Shown in pieces: positions 30,676-39,736 of a DNA stretch of 64,000 bases (positions are counted from its first letter, which is position 1; each line of letters opens with the position of its first letter). Source of the stretch: Melaminivora jejuensis (GTDB lineage Bacteria; Pseudomonadota; Gammaproteobacteria; Burkholderiales; Burkholderiaceae_C); contig NZ_JACWIJ010000002.1 of NCBI RefSeq assembly GCF_017811175.1, forward strand, positions 868,001-932,000, given 5' to 3'. Below the pieces are notes generated by a model. It was not told where the DNA came from. It searched no databases and was given only the letters and a program-made list of their open reading frames with translations. A program made the translations under genes and the position numbers.

Positions 30676-30764
30676 TTTAGTCATGGCGATTTGGCATGCG
30701 TAGACTTAGGAGAAATGACGGATTAAATCTGTTGAGCAATCATCTCCTTTCGGGGCGAGTGCCA

Positions 30765-31487
30765 ATGATGACCTTAGTTCACACTCTCGCTGTCGCCGAA
30801 TATCTCAACTTCCGTCACGCCGCCAACGCGCTCGGCGTTGCACAGTCCAGCGTCAGCGCCCGCGTGAAGGCACTGGAAGAAGACCTCGGCATCCTCTTGT
30901 TCGAGCGTCATGCGCGCGGCGTTCGGCTGACCGAGGCCGGACGCCATTTCGTCGAGCGGATAGCCGTAGGTATTGACCAACTCGACCATGCGGTGAAAAC
31001 CGCCGGCATGGCGGCAGCCGGAGAAAGCGGCCGGCTTCGTATCGGTATCCATGCCCTGATTCCGCATAGCTTCCTCGCAAAGCTGATCGGCCAATACCGC
31101 AAGGATTACCCCGATGTTGAAGTCGAGATCGCCGAAGGCCCGGCCCGTGAAGCGGTGGTGCAGCTTCGCGCCGGCAGGTTGGACGTGGCGTTCGTCGCGG
31201 GCACGCCCCAACCACCCGACTGCCATTCCCGTCGCACATGGACCGAACCGCTCTTGGCGGTGCTACCGGAACGGCATCCGCTCGCCAAGCGGTCAGCCGT
31301 CACATGGCCCGATTTGGCAGGCGAGACGTTCCTTGCGTATAGGAAGTTCAAACGCCCTTTTCGGGCAGTCTGCTGGGTAGGCGGCGGTCGCGCAAGCCCC
31401 GTTTTGGGCACGGATCGGACGTCTGTGAGTGGGATTTCGGCATCGCGGGGCCACGCAGCGGCGTTGTCAGCAGCCATGCTTCGCTGA
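30765..31487 (+). pseudogene. LysR-family regulator, 3'-truncated
   Basis: The N-terminal winged helix-turn-helix (LVHTLAVAEYLNFRHAANAL, GVAQSSVSARVKALEEDLG) and part of the effector domain (LRIGIHALIPHSFLAKLIGQY) are intact. After about residue 193 (GETFLAYRKF, near 31345) the sequence no longer resembles LysR and runs into the ISCR3 end. Total open length is 240 residues against about 300 for the family. It accompanies tetA(G) in SGI1-type regions. It may still bind DNA but lacks much of its sensor domain. Confidence 0.75.
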
Positions 31488-33337
31488 TTCCCGACAGCGG
31501 GCCGAGCGCCGCCCTGCGGATCGTGGCCGCATCGGCTCGGATTCCGGTTTCGCCGTCGGCTGTGCAGCCGGCAGATCGTCACGCGGCTTGCACTGGCGGC
31601 GCGCGCGCTGCGGGCCTGTAGTGCGCTTCTTCCCGCGCGCCGTGCTTCTCGAAGTGGGCGAGGATGGCGCGGATGGCGGTGGGTTCCTCGATGCTGGCGA
31701 CGATCCGCACGGTGCCACCGCAGTGGACGCAGGCGGTGACGTCGATGGAAAAGACCCGCTTGAGCCGTTGCGCCCAGCTCATCGCACGGCGCTTCTCCTC
31801 GGGGCTGCGCGGCGCGTCGTGGGCGCTGACGTCCACTGGCGCCGCATCGCCCGCAGGCCGCTTGCCGCGCCCCGAGGGCGTCAGCTGCGCACGCAGGTTT
31901 GCATTCGGGGCGAATACGCCGTGGAAGCGGGTGAGATGCGCGCGAGGTGGCGGGACCAGCGCCGCCAGCTTGGCGATGAAATCCACCGGATCCCATTCCA
32001 CATGCGTGGTGCCATTGCGCCACGGGGTCTTGAGCTGGTAACGCACCCTGCCCTGGAGCGCTATCGACAGCCGCTTCTCGCTGATCGCCGGGCGCGTGAT
32101 GTAGCGGCACAGCTTTTCCAGCTTGTGGCTTTCGTGTGCTTCGGCCGCCACGCCGGCATGCAGTGAGAAGCCGCCGACCTTGCCGGCTTCGCCCTCCAGC
32201 GAACCGGCGTCACCGGGCAGCGTTTGCAGCGTGACGACCTTGCAGCCAGCGTCGCGGCCGGTGGCGATGCGGTAGGTGATCGAACTCATCCGCAGCCCAT
32301 CCATGCTGTCGTCGCCTGCAGCGCTGTCTGCCAGGAAGGCCGATTCGCCCTCCCCTTCGAGCCAGCCTTTGCGCGTCAGGTGCCGACACACCCGGTGCGC
32401 GATGGTAGCTGCCAGCTGGGTCAACTGCGCGGTGGTGGGCGCACGGGCGCGGTGCAGGCGCAGTTCGCGCCGCGGCAGCTCGGTGGCTTCCACGTACACG
32501 CCGTCGAGCCACAGCATGTGGAAGTGGATGTTCAGGTTCAGCGCGCTGCCGAAACGCTGGATCAGCGTCACCGCGCCGCACTGGGCGCTGGCGCGGTCGA
32601 TGCCGGCTTGATCGGCCAACCAGCCGGCGATCACGCGCTGCACGATGCCCAGCACCGGGCCAATGGCTTCTGGCTTGCTGGCGAACAGGAAACGCAAGGG
32701 GTACGGAAAGCTCAGCACCCATTGCCGCACAGGCCGCGGGCCGAACACCTCCTCGACCAGGTGCCGCGCACTCTCGGCCATGCGTCGCGCGCCGCAACTC
32801 GGGCAGAACCCGCGCTTCTTGCAGGAGAAGGCCACCAGCCTCTCTGCACGGCAGTGCTCGCACACCACCCGCAGGAAGCCGTGCTCGAGTACGCCGCAAC
32901 GCAGGTAGGCATCGAACGCCTCGCGGACATACCCGGGCAGCGAGCGGCCCTCCGCTTCGATCCGTGCAATGAAGTCCGGGTAGTGCGCCTCTACCAACGC
33001 GTACAGCAGCGTGCGCTCGGGCGCGTGGCGCGCGTACCGCGAACCGGTGTGGGCGGACGGCAGTGGCGCGCATCCCGCGGCTTGCCGCCGGGATGTGGCG
33101 AGGCGCGGCACGCAGCGCTCCGGTGCGGGGACGGCTGCTCAGTGTTGCGCCTGTGTTCGCACGTTCGTATCGGTGCGTTCTGATCTTCGCGTCAGACATT
33201 GCCGCGGCGCGGGCACAACAAAAAGCCCGGCATCGCTGCCGGGCTCCGGCCCCGTCCTTGGGGCCTTGATGTCGGGTCGTTGCCGGGATCGGACCGCGCT
33301 GGCGCGGTCCGGTTCCCTGACGACCGGGCCAACCGGA
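31345..33337 (-). mobile_element. ISCR3 (IS91-like common region), approximate limits
   Basis: The element lies between the broken lysR and the groEL fragment. Its exact terminal sequences were not resolved, so both ends are approximate. ISCR elements move by rolling-circle replication and can carry flanking DNA, which explains the joining of tet(G)-lysR to groEL. Confidence 0.5.
31579..33111 (-). CDS. ISCR3 rolling-circle transposase
   Basis: The 510-residue IS91-family protein has an N-terminal zinc-finger region (VCEHCRAERLVAFSCKKRGF, then CPSCGARRM). The HUH-like motif NIHFHMLWLDGVYV follows at about residue 197, a catalytic tyrosine region KLCRYITRPAIS near 340, and a C-terminal IDVTACVHCGGTVRIVASIE. 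It nicks and replicates DNA from the oriIS end. The setting (tet(G)-lysR on one side, groEL on the other) is that of ISCR3 in SGI1. The gene looks intact. Confidence 0.88.
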   Translation of the reverse strand: MPRLATSRRQAAGCAPLPSAHTGSRYARHAPERTLLYALVEAHYPDFIARIEAEGRSLPGYVREAFDAYLRCGVLEHGFLRVVCEHCRAERLVAFSCKKRGFCPSCGARRMAESARHLVEEVFGPRPVRQWVLSFPYPLRFLFASKPEAIGPVLGIVQRVIAGWLADQAGIDRASAQCGAVTLIQRFGSALNLNIHFHMLWLDGVYVEATELPRRELRLHRARAPTTAQLTQLAATIAHRVCRHLTRKGWLEGEGESAFLADSAAGDDSMDGLRMSSITYRIATGRDAGCKVVTLQTLPGDAGSLEGEAGKVGGFSLHAGVAAEAHESHKLEKLCRYITRPAISEKRLSIALQGRVRYQLKTPWRNGTTHVEWDPVDFIAKLAALVPPPRAHLTRFHGVFAPNANLRAQLTPSGRGKRPAGDAAPVDVSAHDAPRSPEEKRRAMSWAQRLKRVFSIDVTACVHCGGTVRIVASIEEPTAIRAILAHFEKHGAREEAHYRPAARAPPVQAA

Positions 33338-33991
33338 TCAGAAATCCATGCCGCCCATGCCGCCCATACCGCCAGCACCCGGCATGGCCGGCTCTTCCTT
33401 CTTCGGCACTTCGGCCACGACCACTTCGGTCGTGATCGCAAGGCCGGCGACGGAAGCGGCGTGCTGCAGGGCCGAGCGGGTCACCTTGGTCGGGTCCAGG
33501 ATGCCCATGGCGATCATGTCGCCGAACTCGCCGGTGGCGGCGTTGTAGCCGTAGCTGCCTTCGCCGGCCTTGACGTTGGCCACGATCACGCTCGGTTCTT
33601 CACCGGCGTTGGCCACGATGGCGCGCAGCGGGGCTTCCAGCGCACGGCGGGTGATGGCGATGCCCAGGTTCTGGTCTTCGTTGATGCCCTGCCAGGGCAG
33701 ATCCGTGCACAGCACCTTGCCGTAGAAGAACAGCAAGGCCGCCAATGCCTGACGATGCGTGGAGACCGAAACCTTGCGCTCGTTCGCCAGCCAGGACAGA
33801 AATGCCTCGACTTCGCTGCTGCCCAAGGTTGCCGGGTGACGCACACCGTGGAAACGGATGAAGGCACGAACCCAGTGGACATAAGCCTGTTCGGTTGGTA
33901 AGCTGTAATGCAAGTAGCGTATGCGCTCACGCAACTGGTCCAGAACCTTGACCGAACGCAGCGGTGGTAACGGCGCAGTGGCGGTTTTCAT
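33338..33991 (-). pseudogene. IntI1-GroEL fusion reading frame
   Basis: The frame begins with the first 100 residues of IntI1 (Pro32, His39 variant) up to LCTDLPW. At about 33690 it passes in frame into the last 117 residues of GroEL ([20 protein letters not shown] to the [11 protein letters not shown] tail). The integrase lacks its whole catalytic domain and the chaperonin lacks most of its body, so neither works. The same groEL/intI1 joint is known from SGI1, where it marks the far end of ISCR3. It keeps the Pc promoter and part of attI1. Confidence 0.88.
33876..33904 (+). promoter_or_regulatory. Cassette promoter PcW with extended -10 (TGN)
   Basis: TGGACA (33876-33881) and TAAGCT (33899-33904) are 17 bases apart. 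A C-to-G change at 33897 relative to the other copy creates TGG before the -10, the PcW-TGN variant, which is stronger than PcW. It reads into sul1. Confidence 0.88.
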
Positions 33992-34070
33992 GGCTTGTTA
34001 TGACTGTTTTTTTGTACAGTCTATGCCTCGGGCATCCAAGCAGCAAGCGCGTTACGCCGTGGGTCGATGT

Positions 34071-34108
34071 TTGATGTTATGGAGCAGCAACGATGTTACG
34101 CAGCAGGG
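34071..34108 (+). promoter_or_regulatory. Truncated attI1 fused to sul1
   Basis: The attI1 sequence is identical to the first copy up to CAGCAGGG and then continues as sul1 (GTGACGGTG). The core GTTAGGC, any cassettes and qacEdelta1 are deleted. The site cannot recombine normally. Confidence 0.85.
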
Positions 34109-34944
34109 TGACGGTGTTCGGCATTCTGAATCTCACCGAGGACTCCTTCTTCGATGAGAGCCGGCGGCTAGACCCCGCCGGCGCTGTCACCGCGGCGATC
34201 GAAATGCTGCGAGTCGGATCAGACGTCGTGGATGTCGGACCGGCCGCCAGCCATCCGGACGCGAGGCCTGTATCGCCGGCCGATGAGATCAGACGTATTG
34301 CGCCGCTCTTAGACGCCCTGTCCGATCAGATGCACCGTGTTTCAATCGACAGCTTCCAACCGGAAACCCAGCGCTATGCGCTCAAGCGCGGCGTGGGCTA
34401 CCTGAACGATATCCAAGGATTTCCTGACCCTGCGCTCTATCCCGATATTGCTGAGGCGGACTGCAGGCTGGTGGTTATGCACTCAGCGCAGCGGGATGGC
34501 ATCGCCACCCGCACCGGTCACCTTCGACCCGAAGACGCGCTCGACGAGATTGTGCGGTTCTTCGAGGCGCGGGTTTCCGCCTTGCGACGGAGCGGGGTCG
34601 CTGCCGACCGGCTCATCCTCGATCCGGGGATGGGATTTTTCTTGAGCCCCGCACCGGAAACATCGCTGCACGTGCTGTCGAACCTTCAAAAGCTGAAGTC
34701 GGCGTTGGGGCTTCCGCTATTGGTCTCGGTGTCGCGGAAATCCTTCTTGGGCGCCACCGTTGGCCTTCCTGTAAAGGATCTGGGTCCAGCGAGCCTTGCG
34801 GCGGAACTTCACGCGATCGGCAATGGCGCTGACTACGTCCGCACCCACGCGCCTGGAGATCTGCGAAGCGCAATCACCTTCTCGGAAACCCTCGCGAAAT
34901 TTCGCAGTCGCGACGCCAGAGACCGAGGGTTAGATCATGCCTAG
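34093..34944 (+). CDS. sul1: Sulfonamide-resistant dihydropteroate synthase Sul1
   Basis: From [15 protein letters not shown] to RDARDRGLDHA this is complete Sul1, a target-replacement enzyme that is not blocked by sulfonamides. Its normal first codon is replaced: attI1 supplies ATG-TTA-CGC-AGC-AGG, giving MLRSR before VTVF (283 residues in place of 279). Translation could also begin at GTG 34108. An attI1-encoded reading frame from ATG 34075 ends at TGA (34109-34111), overlapping this region. The gene is driven directly by PcW-TGN. Confidence 0.92.
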   Translation: MLRSRVTVFGILNLTEDSFFDESRRLDPAGAVTAAIEMLRVGSDVVDVGPAASHPDARPVSPADEIRRIAPLLDALSDQMHRVSIDSFQPETQRYALKRGVGYLNDIQGFPDPALYPDIAEADCRLVVMHSAQRDGIATRTGHLRPEDALDEIVRFFEARVSALRRSGVAADRLILDPGMGFFLSPAPETSLHVLSNLQKLKSALGLPLLVSVSRKSFLGATVGLPVKDLGPASLAAELHAIGNGADYVRTHAPGDLRSAITFSETLAKFRSRDARDRGLDHA

Positions 34945-35071
34945 CATTCACCTTCCGGCCGCCCGCTAGCGGACCCTGGTCAGGTTCCGCGAAGGTGGGC
35001 GCAGACATGCTGGGCTCGTCAGGATCAAACTGCACTATGAGGCGGCGGTTCATACCGCGCCAGGGGAGCGA

Positions 35072-35572
35072 ATGGACAGCGAGGAGCCTCCGAACGTTCG
35101 GGTCGCCTGCTCGGGTGATATCGACGAGGTTGTGCGGCTGATGCACGACGCTGCGGCGTGGATGTCCGCCAAGGGAACGCCCGCCTGGGACGTCGCGCGG
35201 ATCGACCGGACATTCGCGGAGACCTTCGTCCTGAGATCCGAGCTCCTAGTCGCGAGTTGCAGCGACGGCATCGTCGGCTGTTGCACCTTGTCGGCCGAGG
35301 ATCCCGAGTTCTGGCCCGACGCCCTCAAGGGGGAGGCCGCATATCTGCACAAGCTCGCGGTGCGACGGACACATGCGGGCCGGGGTGTCAGCTCCGCGCT
35401 GATCGAGGCTTGCCGCCATGCCGCGCGAACGCAGGGGTGCGCCAAGCTGCGGCTCGACTGCCACCCGAACCTGCGTGGCCTATACGAGCGGCTCGGATTC
35501 ACCCACGTCGACACTTTCAATCCCGGCTGGGATCCAACCTTCATCGCAGAACGCCTAGAACTCGAAATCTAA
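35072..35572 (+). CDS. GNAT acetyltransferase, orf5 of the 3'-conserved segment
   Basis: The 166-residue protein has the GNAT core LHKLAVRRTHAGRGVSSALIEAC, including the acetyl-CoA loop RRTHAGRG, and the end YERLGFTHVDTF. Its substrate is unknown; it is a constant passenger of class 1 integron 3'-conserved segments, 127 bases after sul1. Expression probably depends on read-through from upstream. Confidence 0.93.
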   Translation: MDSEEPPNVRVACSGDIDEVVRLMHDAAAWMSAKGTPAWDVARIDRTFAETFVLRSELLVASCSDGIVGCCTLSAEDPEFWPDALKGEAAYLHKLAVRRTHAGRGVSSALIEACRHAARTQGCAKLRLDCHPNLRGLYERLGFTHVDTFNPGWDPTFIAERLELEI

Positions 35573-35894
35573 CGTCCGTTCGGGCATCGAGGTCCATGTC
35601 GGGGTGGGACGGGCCCGTGGCTTCAAGATCACTTGCAGTCCGACCGCGATGTCTTGGTTGCGCGAGAGGTTGTCGATATCCTCCACTTCCATCATCAACC
35701 CTGGATAATGCCGCCGCCGTCATCGCCGCCGACGCCCGTGCCGGGCTTTTCGGGCCTGTCAGGCTTGCTCGGCCTTCAGCCTGCCTGGGCGAGATCTCCG
35801 GCGGACGGATTAACGGCGGAGCTTCGCCGCCTTTCGTGCGTGTGAAGGCCGAAGATAGTTCTCTCAAAAACATCCGTTTATGAGAGATACCAAA
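35573..35894 (+). other. End of the 3'-conserved segment with a short orf6-like frame
   Basis: This 322-bp stretch lies between orf5 and IRt. A 70-codon frame beginning at TTG 35633 (QSDRDVLVAREVVDILHFHH) to 35845 corresponds to the usual place of orf6. No function can be assigned. Nothing else is visible. Confidence 0.5.
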
Positions 35895-35919
35895 TGTCAT
35901 TTTCAGAAGACGACTGCAC
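35895..35919 (+). repeat. Integron inverted repeat IRt, first copy
   Basis: Begins TGTCATTTTCAGAAGACGAC, the tni-side Tn402 end. It is followed by 98 bases of Tn402-end sequence up to IS6100. Confidence 0.9.
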
Positions 35920-36017
35920 CAGTTGATTGGGCGTAATGGCTGTTGTGCAGCCAGCTCCTGACAGTTCAATATCAGAAGTGATCTGCACCAATCTCGACTA
36001 TGCTCAATACTCGTGTG

Positions 36018-36897
36018 GGCTCTGTTGCAAAAATCGTGAAGCTTGAGCATGCTTGGCGGAGATTGGACGGACGGAACGATGACGGATTTCAAGTGGCGCC
36101 ATTTCCAGGGTGATGTGATCCTGTGGGCGGTGCGCTGGTATTGTCGCTATCCGATCAGCTATCGCGACCTTGAGGAAATGCTGGCGGAACGCGGCATTTC
36201 GGTCGACCATACGACGATCTATCGCTGGGTCCAGTGCTACGCCCCGGAGATGGAGAAGCGGCTGCGCTGGTTCTGGCGGCGTGGCTTTGATCCGAGCTGG
36301 CGCCTGGATGAAACCTACGTCAAGGTGCGGGGCAAGTGGACCTACCTGTACCGGGCAGTCGACAAGCGGGGCGACACGATCGATTTCTACCTGTCGCCGA
36401 CCCGCAGCGCCAAGGCAGCGAAGCGGTTCCTGGGCAAGGCCCTGCGAGGCCTGAAGCACTGGGAAAAGCCTGCCACGCTCAATACCGACAAAGCGCCGAG
36501 CTATGGTGCAGCGATCACCGAATTGAAGCGCGAAGGAAAGCTGGACCGGGAGACGGCCCACCGGCAGGTGAAGTATCTCAATAACGTGATCGAGGCCGAT
36601 CACGGAAAGCTCAAGATACTGATCAAGCCGGTGCGCGGTTTCAAATCGATCCCCACGGCCTATGCCACGATCAAGGGATTCGAAGTCATGCGAGCCCTGC
36701 GCAAAGGACAGGCTCGCCCCTGGTGCCTGCAGCCCGGCATCAGGGGCGAGGTGCGCCTTGTGGAGAGAGCTTTTGGCATTGGGCCCTCGGCGCTGACGGA
36801 GGCCATGGGCATGCTCAACCACCATTTCGCAGCAGCCGCCTGATCGGCGCAGAGCGACAGCCTACCTCTGACTGCCGCCAATCTTTGCAACAGAGCC
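36018..36897 (+). mobile_element. IS6100, 880 bp
   Basis: Terminal repeats GGCTCTGTTGCAAA and its complement TTTGCAACAGAGCC bound the element. It is flanked by inverted copies of the Tn402 end (123 bp left, 152 bp right), the arrangement of In4-type integrons. Confidence 0.95.
36079..36843 (+). CDS. IS6100 transposase (IS6 family)
   Basis: The 254-residue DDE transposase has the N-terminal zinc/helix-turn-helix part (FKWRHFQGDVILWAVRWYCR) and the catalytic residues in WRLDETYVKVRGKW, TLNTDKAPSYGAAI and VKYLNNVIEADHGKLK. The start MTDFKWRH is the standard one; an in-frame ATG 12 codons earlier is not preferred. The gene is intact, so the element may still form cointegrates. Confidence 0.95.
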   Translation: MTDFKWRHFQGDVILWAVRWYCRYPISYRDLEEMLAERGISVDHTTIYRWVQCYAPEMEKRLRWFWRRGFDPSWRLDETYVKVRGKWTYLYRAVDKRGDTIDFYLSPTRSAKAAKRFLGKALRGLKHWEKPATLNTDKAPSYGAAITELKREGKLDRETAHRQVKYLNNVIEADHGKLKILIKPVRGFKSIPTAYATIKGFEVMRALRKGQARPWCLQPGIRGEVRLVERAFGIGPSALTEAMGMLNHHFAAAA

Positions 36898-37024
36898 TCC
36901 GTCGCCATGCTCACCTCGCTTTGGTGCACACGAGTATTGAGCATAGTCGAGATTGGTGCAGATCACTTCTGATATTGAACTGTCAGGAGCTGGCTGCACA
37001 ACAGCCATTACGCCCAATCAACTG

Positions 37025-37049
37025 GTGCAGTCGTCTTCTGAAAATGACA
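37025..37049 (-). repeat. Integron inverted repeat IRt, inverted second copy
   Basis: The exact reverse complement of the copy at 35895. It forms the right boundary of the integron and is followed by the duplication CGGAT. Confidence 0.92.
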
Positions 37050-37120
37050 CGGATGGTCTGACGCCAAGTTAGGGTATAGCTCAGACTGACATTATTATTG
37101 TTGCGCCGCCGCAAAGAAGG
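37050..37120. promoter_or_regulatory. Right part of the split res site
   Basis: CGGAT is followed by GTCTGACGCCAAGTTAGGGT, then ATAGCTCAGACTGACAT, an imperfect palindrome centred on a TA, typical of a res crossover subsite. It lies 15 kb from tnpR because of the integron. Confidence 0.5.
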
Positions 37121-37363
37121 TAAAATGCCTTTTCCCAAAGAATCAGCAAGCCAACTATCGGAGTTCCTACCCGTGTAAGCCTCTTTCTCGCTGCGAGCCA
37201 GCTTCAATACACACCACGCTCGCACGAGGCTGCACGTCCGATTCACTGCGTCTTGCTGGCCCTGGATTACTCGGGGTTCGTTCTCTATTCCGCTGGCCGG
37301 GAAGACGCGCTTGCGTTCGCCCCAACTGCCACCACTGGCTGGCAACCACAACGGAATAGAAGA
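37121..37363. other. Upstream region of the passenger operon
   Basis: A 243-bp stretch with no convincing gene. It probably contains the promoter of sulP-usp-dksA, but no clear boxes were picked out. Confidence 0.4.
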
Positions 37364-38842
37364 ATGATGAAATCCTTACGCCAGGACTGGCTTTCCAATG
37401 TCCGAAACGACTTACTAGCGGGCATCGTCGTCGCGCTAGCGCTCATCCCCGAGGCAATCGCCTTCTCGATCATTGCGGGCGTTGATCCGAAGGTCGGTCT
37501 TGACGCCTCATTCAGCATTGCCGCGATCATTGCCTTTGCCGGTGGTCGCCCTGGCATGGTGTCTGCGGCCACAGGTGCAATGGCGCTGCTGATGGTGACC
37601 TTGGTCAAAGACCACGGCCTGCAATATCTGCTGGCTGCCACCGTGTTGACCGGCGTACTGCAAATTCTCGCGGGGTGGCTCAAGCTGGGCGCATTGATGC
37701 GCTTTGTCTCTCGCTCGGTCATCACCGGCTTCGTCAATGCGCTGGCCATCCTGATCTTCATGGCGCAGTTGCCCGAGCTGACCAATGTGACGTGGCACGT
37801 TTATGCCATGACGGCGGCAGGTCTCGGCATCATCTACGGCTTTCCCTACATCACCAAGGCCGTGCCGTCGCCGCTGGTTGCCATCGTCGTGTTGACCGGA
37901 GTGGCGATCTTCCTCGGCCTCGACATTCGCACTGTGGGCGACATGGGCAAACTGCCTGACAGTCTGCCGGTGTTCCTGCTGCCTGATGTGCCGCTGAACC
38001 TCGAAACGCTCAAGATCATCTTCCCTGTCTCGGCCACCTTGGCGGTCGTCGGCTTGCTGGAATCCATGATGACGGCTTCCATCGTCGATGACCTGACCGA
38101 CTCCAACAGCAACAAGAACCGCGAATGCGTGGGTCAAGGTGTGGCAAACATTGCTACCGGCTTCCTCGGCGGCATGGCAGGTTGCGCCATGATTGGCCAG
38201 TCGGTCATCAACGTAAAATCCGGCGGTCGTGGCCGACTCTCCACGCTGGCCGCTGGCGTGTTTCTGCTGCTGATGGTGGTGTTTATCGGTGACTGGGTGG
38301 CCCGCATTCCGATGGCCGCACTGGTCGCGGTGATGATCATGGTGTCTATCGGCACCTTCAACTGGGCCTCGATCCGCAATCTGCGCGAGCACCCAAAAAG
38401 TTCCAGCATGGTGATGCTGGCCACCGTGGTAGTGACGGTTGGCACCCACGACTTGGCCAAGGGCGTGCTAATCGGAGTGCTGCTGTCGGGCTTCTTCTTC
38501 GCGCACAAGGTGGGCCAGATTCTGCGCGTCACCTCTCGCACCGAGGACGAAGGCCGCGTGCGCACCTACACCATTACCGGCCAAGTGTTCTTTGCCTCGG
38601 CGGATCGCTTCATCAATACCTTCGACTACAAGGAAGTCATCGAGAAAGTGCGCATTGACGTAAGTCGCGCCCACTTCTGGGACATCACCGCTGTTAGCGC
38701 CTTAGACAAGGTGGTCATCAAGTTCCGCCGTGAAGCCACCGAGGTCGAAGTCATCGGCTTGAACGAGGCCAGCGCCACAATGGTGGACAAGTTCGCCGTG
38801 CATGACAAAGACGGTGCCGAAGACATGCTGATGGGCCACTGA
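37364..38842 (+). CDS. SulP-family inorganic anion transporter
   Basis: The 492-residue protein has the SulP membrane domain ([21 protein letters not shown] near residues 16-36, then [18 protein letters not shown]) and a C-terminal STAS domain ([20 protein letters not shown] onward from about 405). SulP proteins import sulfate, bicarbonate or related anions; the substrate here is unknown. The start at 37364 is one of two adjacent ATG codons. It begins a three-gene group with usp (14 bases later) and dksA that is known as passenger DNA of Tn1403-type transposons. Confidence 0.88.
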   Translation: MMKSLRQDWLSNVRNDLLAGIVVALALIPEAIAFSIIAGVDPKVGLDASFSIAAIIAFAGGRPGMVSAATGAMALLMVTLVKDHGLQYLLAATVLTGVLQILAGWLKLGALMRFVSRSVITGFVNALAILIFMAQLPELTNVTWHVYAMTAAGLGIIYGFPYITKAVPSPLVAIVVLTGVAIFLGLDIRTVGDMGKLPDSLPVFLLPDVPLNLETLKIIFPVSATLAVVGLLESMMTASIVDDLTDSNSNKNRECVGQGVANIATGFLGGMAGCAMIGQSVINVKSGGRGRLSTLAAGVFLLLMVVFIGDWVARIPMAALVAVMIMVSIGTFNWASIRNLREHPKSSSMVMLATVVVTVGTHDLAKGVLIGVLLSGFFFAHKVGQILRVTSRTEDEGRVRTYTITGQVFFASADRFINTFDYKEVIEKVRIDVSRAHFWDITAVSALDKVVIKFRREATEVEVIGLNEASATMVDKFAVHDKDGAEDMLMGH

Positions 38843-38856
38843 GAGGAAACAGGATC

Positions 38857-39720
38857 ATGAAGAACGAAAACAAAGTGCTGGCCTGCGTGGATCAATCCCA
38901 CTTCGCCGATTACGTGGCCGACTACGCCGCATGGGCCGCTCGCCGAATGGACGCGCCGCTGGAGTTTCTGCACGTCATCGACCGCCACCCCGAGCAGGGA
39001 TCGGGCGAAGATCACAGCGGTGCCATCGGCATTGACGCCCAGGAAAATCTGCTGACCAAGCTCACCGCCGAAGACGAGGCCCGCACCAAGAATGCTCGCG
39101 AGCAAGGCCGCATCTTCCTGAACCGACTGCGCGAACGGGCCACCGCTGCCGGTGCCGCGCTGGTCGATGTTCGCCAGCGGCACGGCGAACTTGAAGCAAC
39201 GCTGGCCGAACAGGAAGACGGCGTGCGCCTGCTGATACTCGGACGCCGTGGCGAAGCCGCAGAAGCCACACAGCGCGACTTGGGCCGCAATGTGGAGCGG
39301 GTGGTACGTTCGCTGCACAAACCGATCCTGACCGTGACCGAAGGCTTCAAAGAGCCGCAGCGCGTGATGATCGCCTTCGACGGCGGTGTCGTGACCCGGC
39401 GTGGCGTCGAAATGGTCGCTGGCAGCCCGCTGTTCCGAGGTTTGCCTATCATCCTGCTGATGTCGGGGAAGAAAAGCCAGGATGCACCCAAGCAGCTTGA
39501 TTGGGCCAAGACCACCTTGGAATCGGCTGGCTTCGACGTCACCGCCTCACTGATCCCCGGCGATGCGGAAAGCATCATCGCCAAGACGGTCAAGGAGCAG
39601 TCCATCGACATGCTCATCATGGGCGCATTCGGTCACTCGCCGCTGCGCACTTTGATGTTCGGCAGCAAGACCGCTGACCTGCTGCGTTCCTCGACCATCC
39701 CCACGCTTCTACTGCGATAG
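38857..39720 (+). CDS. Tandem universal stress protein
   Basis: The 287-residue protein contains two USP domains. The first starts KVLACVDQSHFADYVADYAA, the second starts about residue 167 (PQRVMIAFDGGVVTRRGVEM) and ends with the ATP-binding-type motif IMGAFGHSPLRTLMFGSKTA. It is cytosolic and probably linked to stress signalling or to the neighbouring transporter. It lies between sulP and dksA in one operon. Confidence 0.9.
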   Translation: MKNENKVLACVDQSHFADYVADYAAWAARRMDAPLEFLHVIDRHPEQGSGEDHSGAIGIDAQENLLTKLTAEDEARTKNAREQGRIFLNRLRERATAAGAALVDVRQRHGELEATLAEQEDGVRLLILGRRGEAAEATQRDLGRNVERVVRSLHKPILTVTEGFKEPQRVMIAFDGGVVTRRGVEMVAGSPLFRGLPIILLMSGKKSQDAPKQLDWAKTTLESAGFDVTASLIPGDAESIIAKTVKEQSIDMLIMGAFGHSPLRTLMFGSKTADLLRSSTIPTLLLR

Positions 39721-39736
39721 CGAAGGAGTCGCCTCA

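Larger units (their letters stand above)
21583..37049. mobile_element. In4-type class 1 integron with SGI1-like complex structure, 15,467 bp
   Basis: The element is bounded by IRi (21583-21607) and an inverted IRt (37025-37049) and flanked by the perfect 5-bp duplication CGGAT (21578-21582 and 37050-37054). It contains two 5'-conserved segments and two 3'-conserved segments around floR, tet(G) and ISCR3, and ends in IRt-IS6100-IRt. The content parallels In104 of Salmonella genomic island 1, with cmlA-aadA1 instead of aadA2 and no blaPSE-1. It lacks tni genes, so it is not self-mobile. Confidence 0.93.

Noticed and set aside
34945..35071. Possible blaPSE-1 or other cassette remnant in the second integron
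   Set aside because: The attI1 core is missing and sul1 is joined directly. No attC or beta-lactamase sequence is seen between 33991 and 35072.
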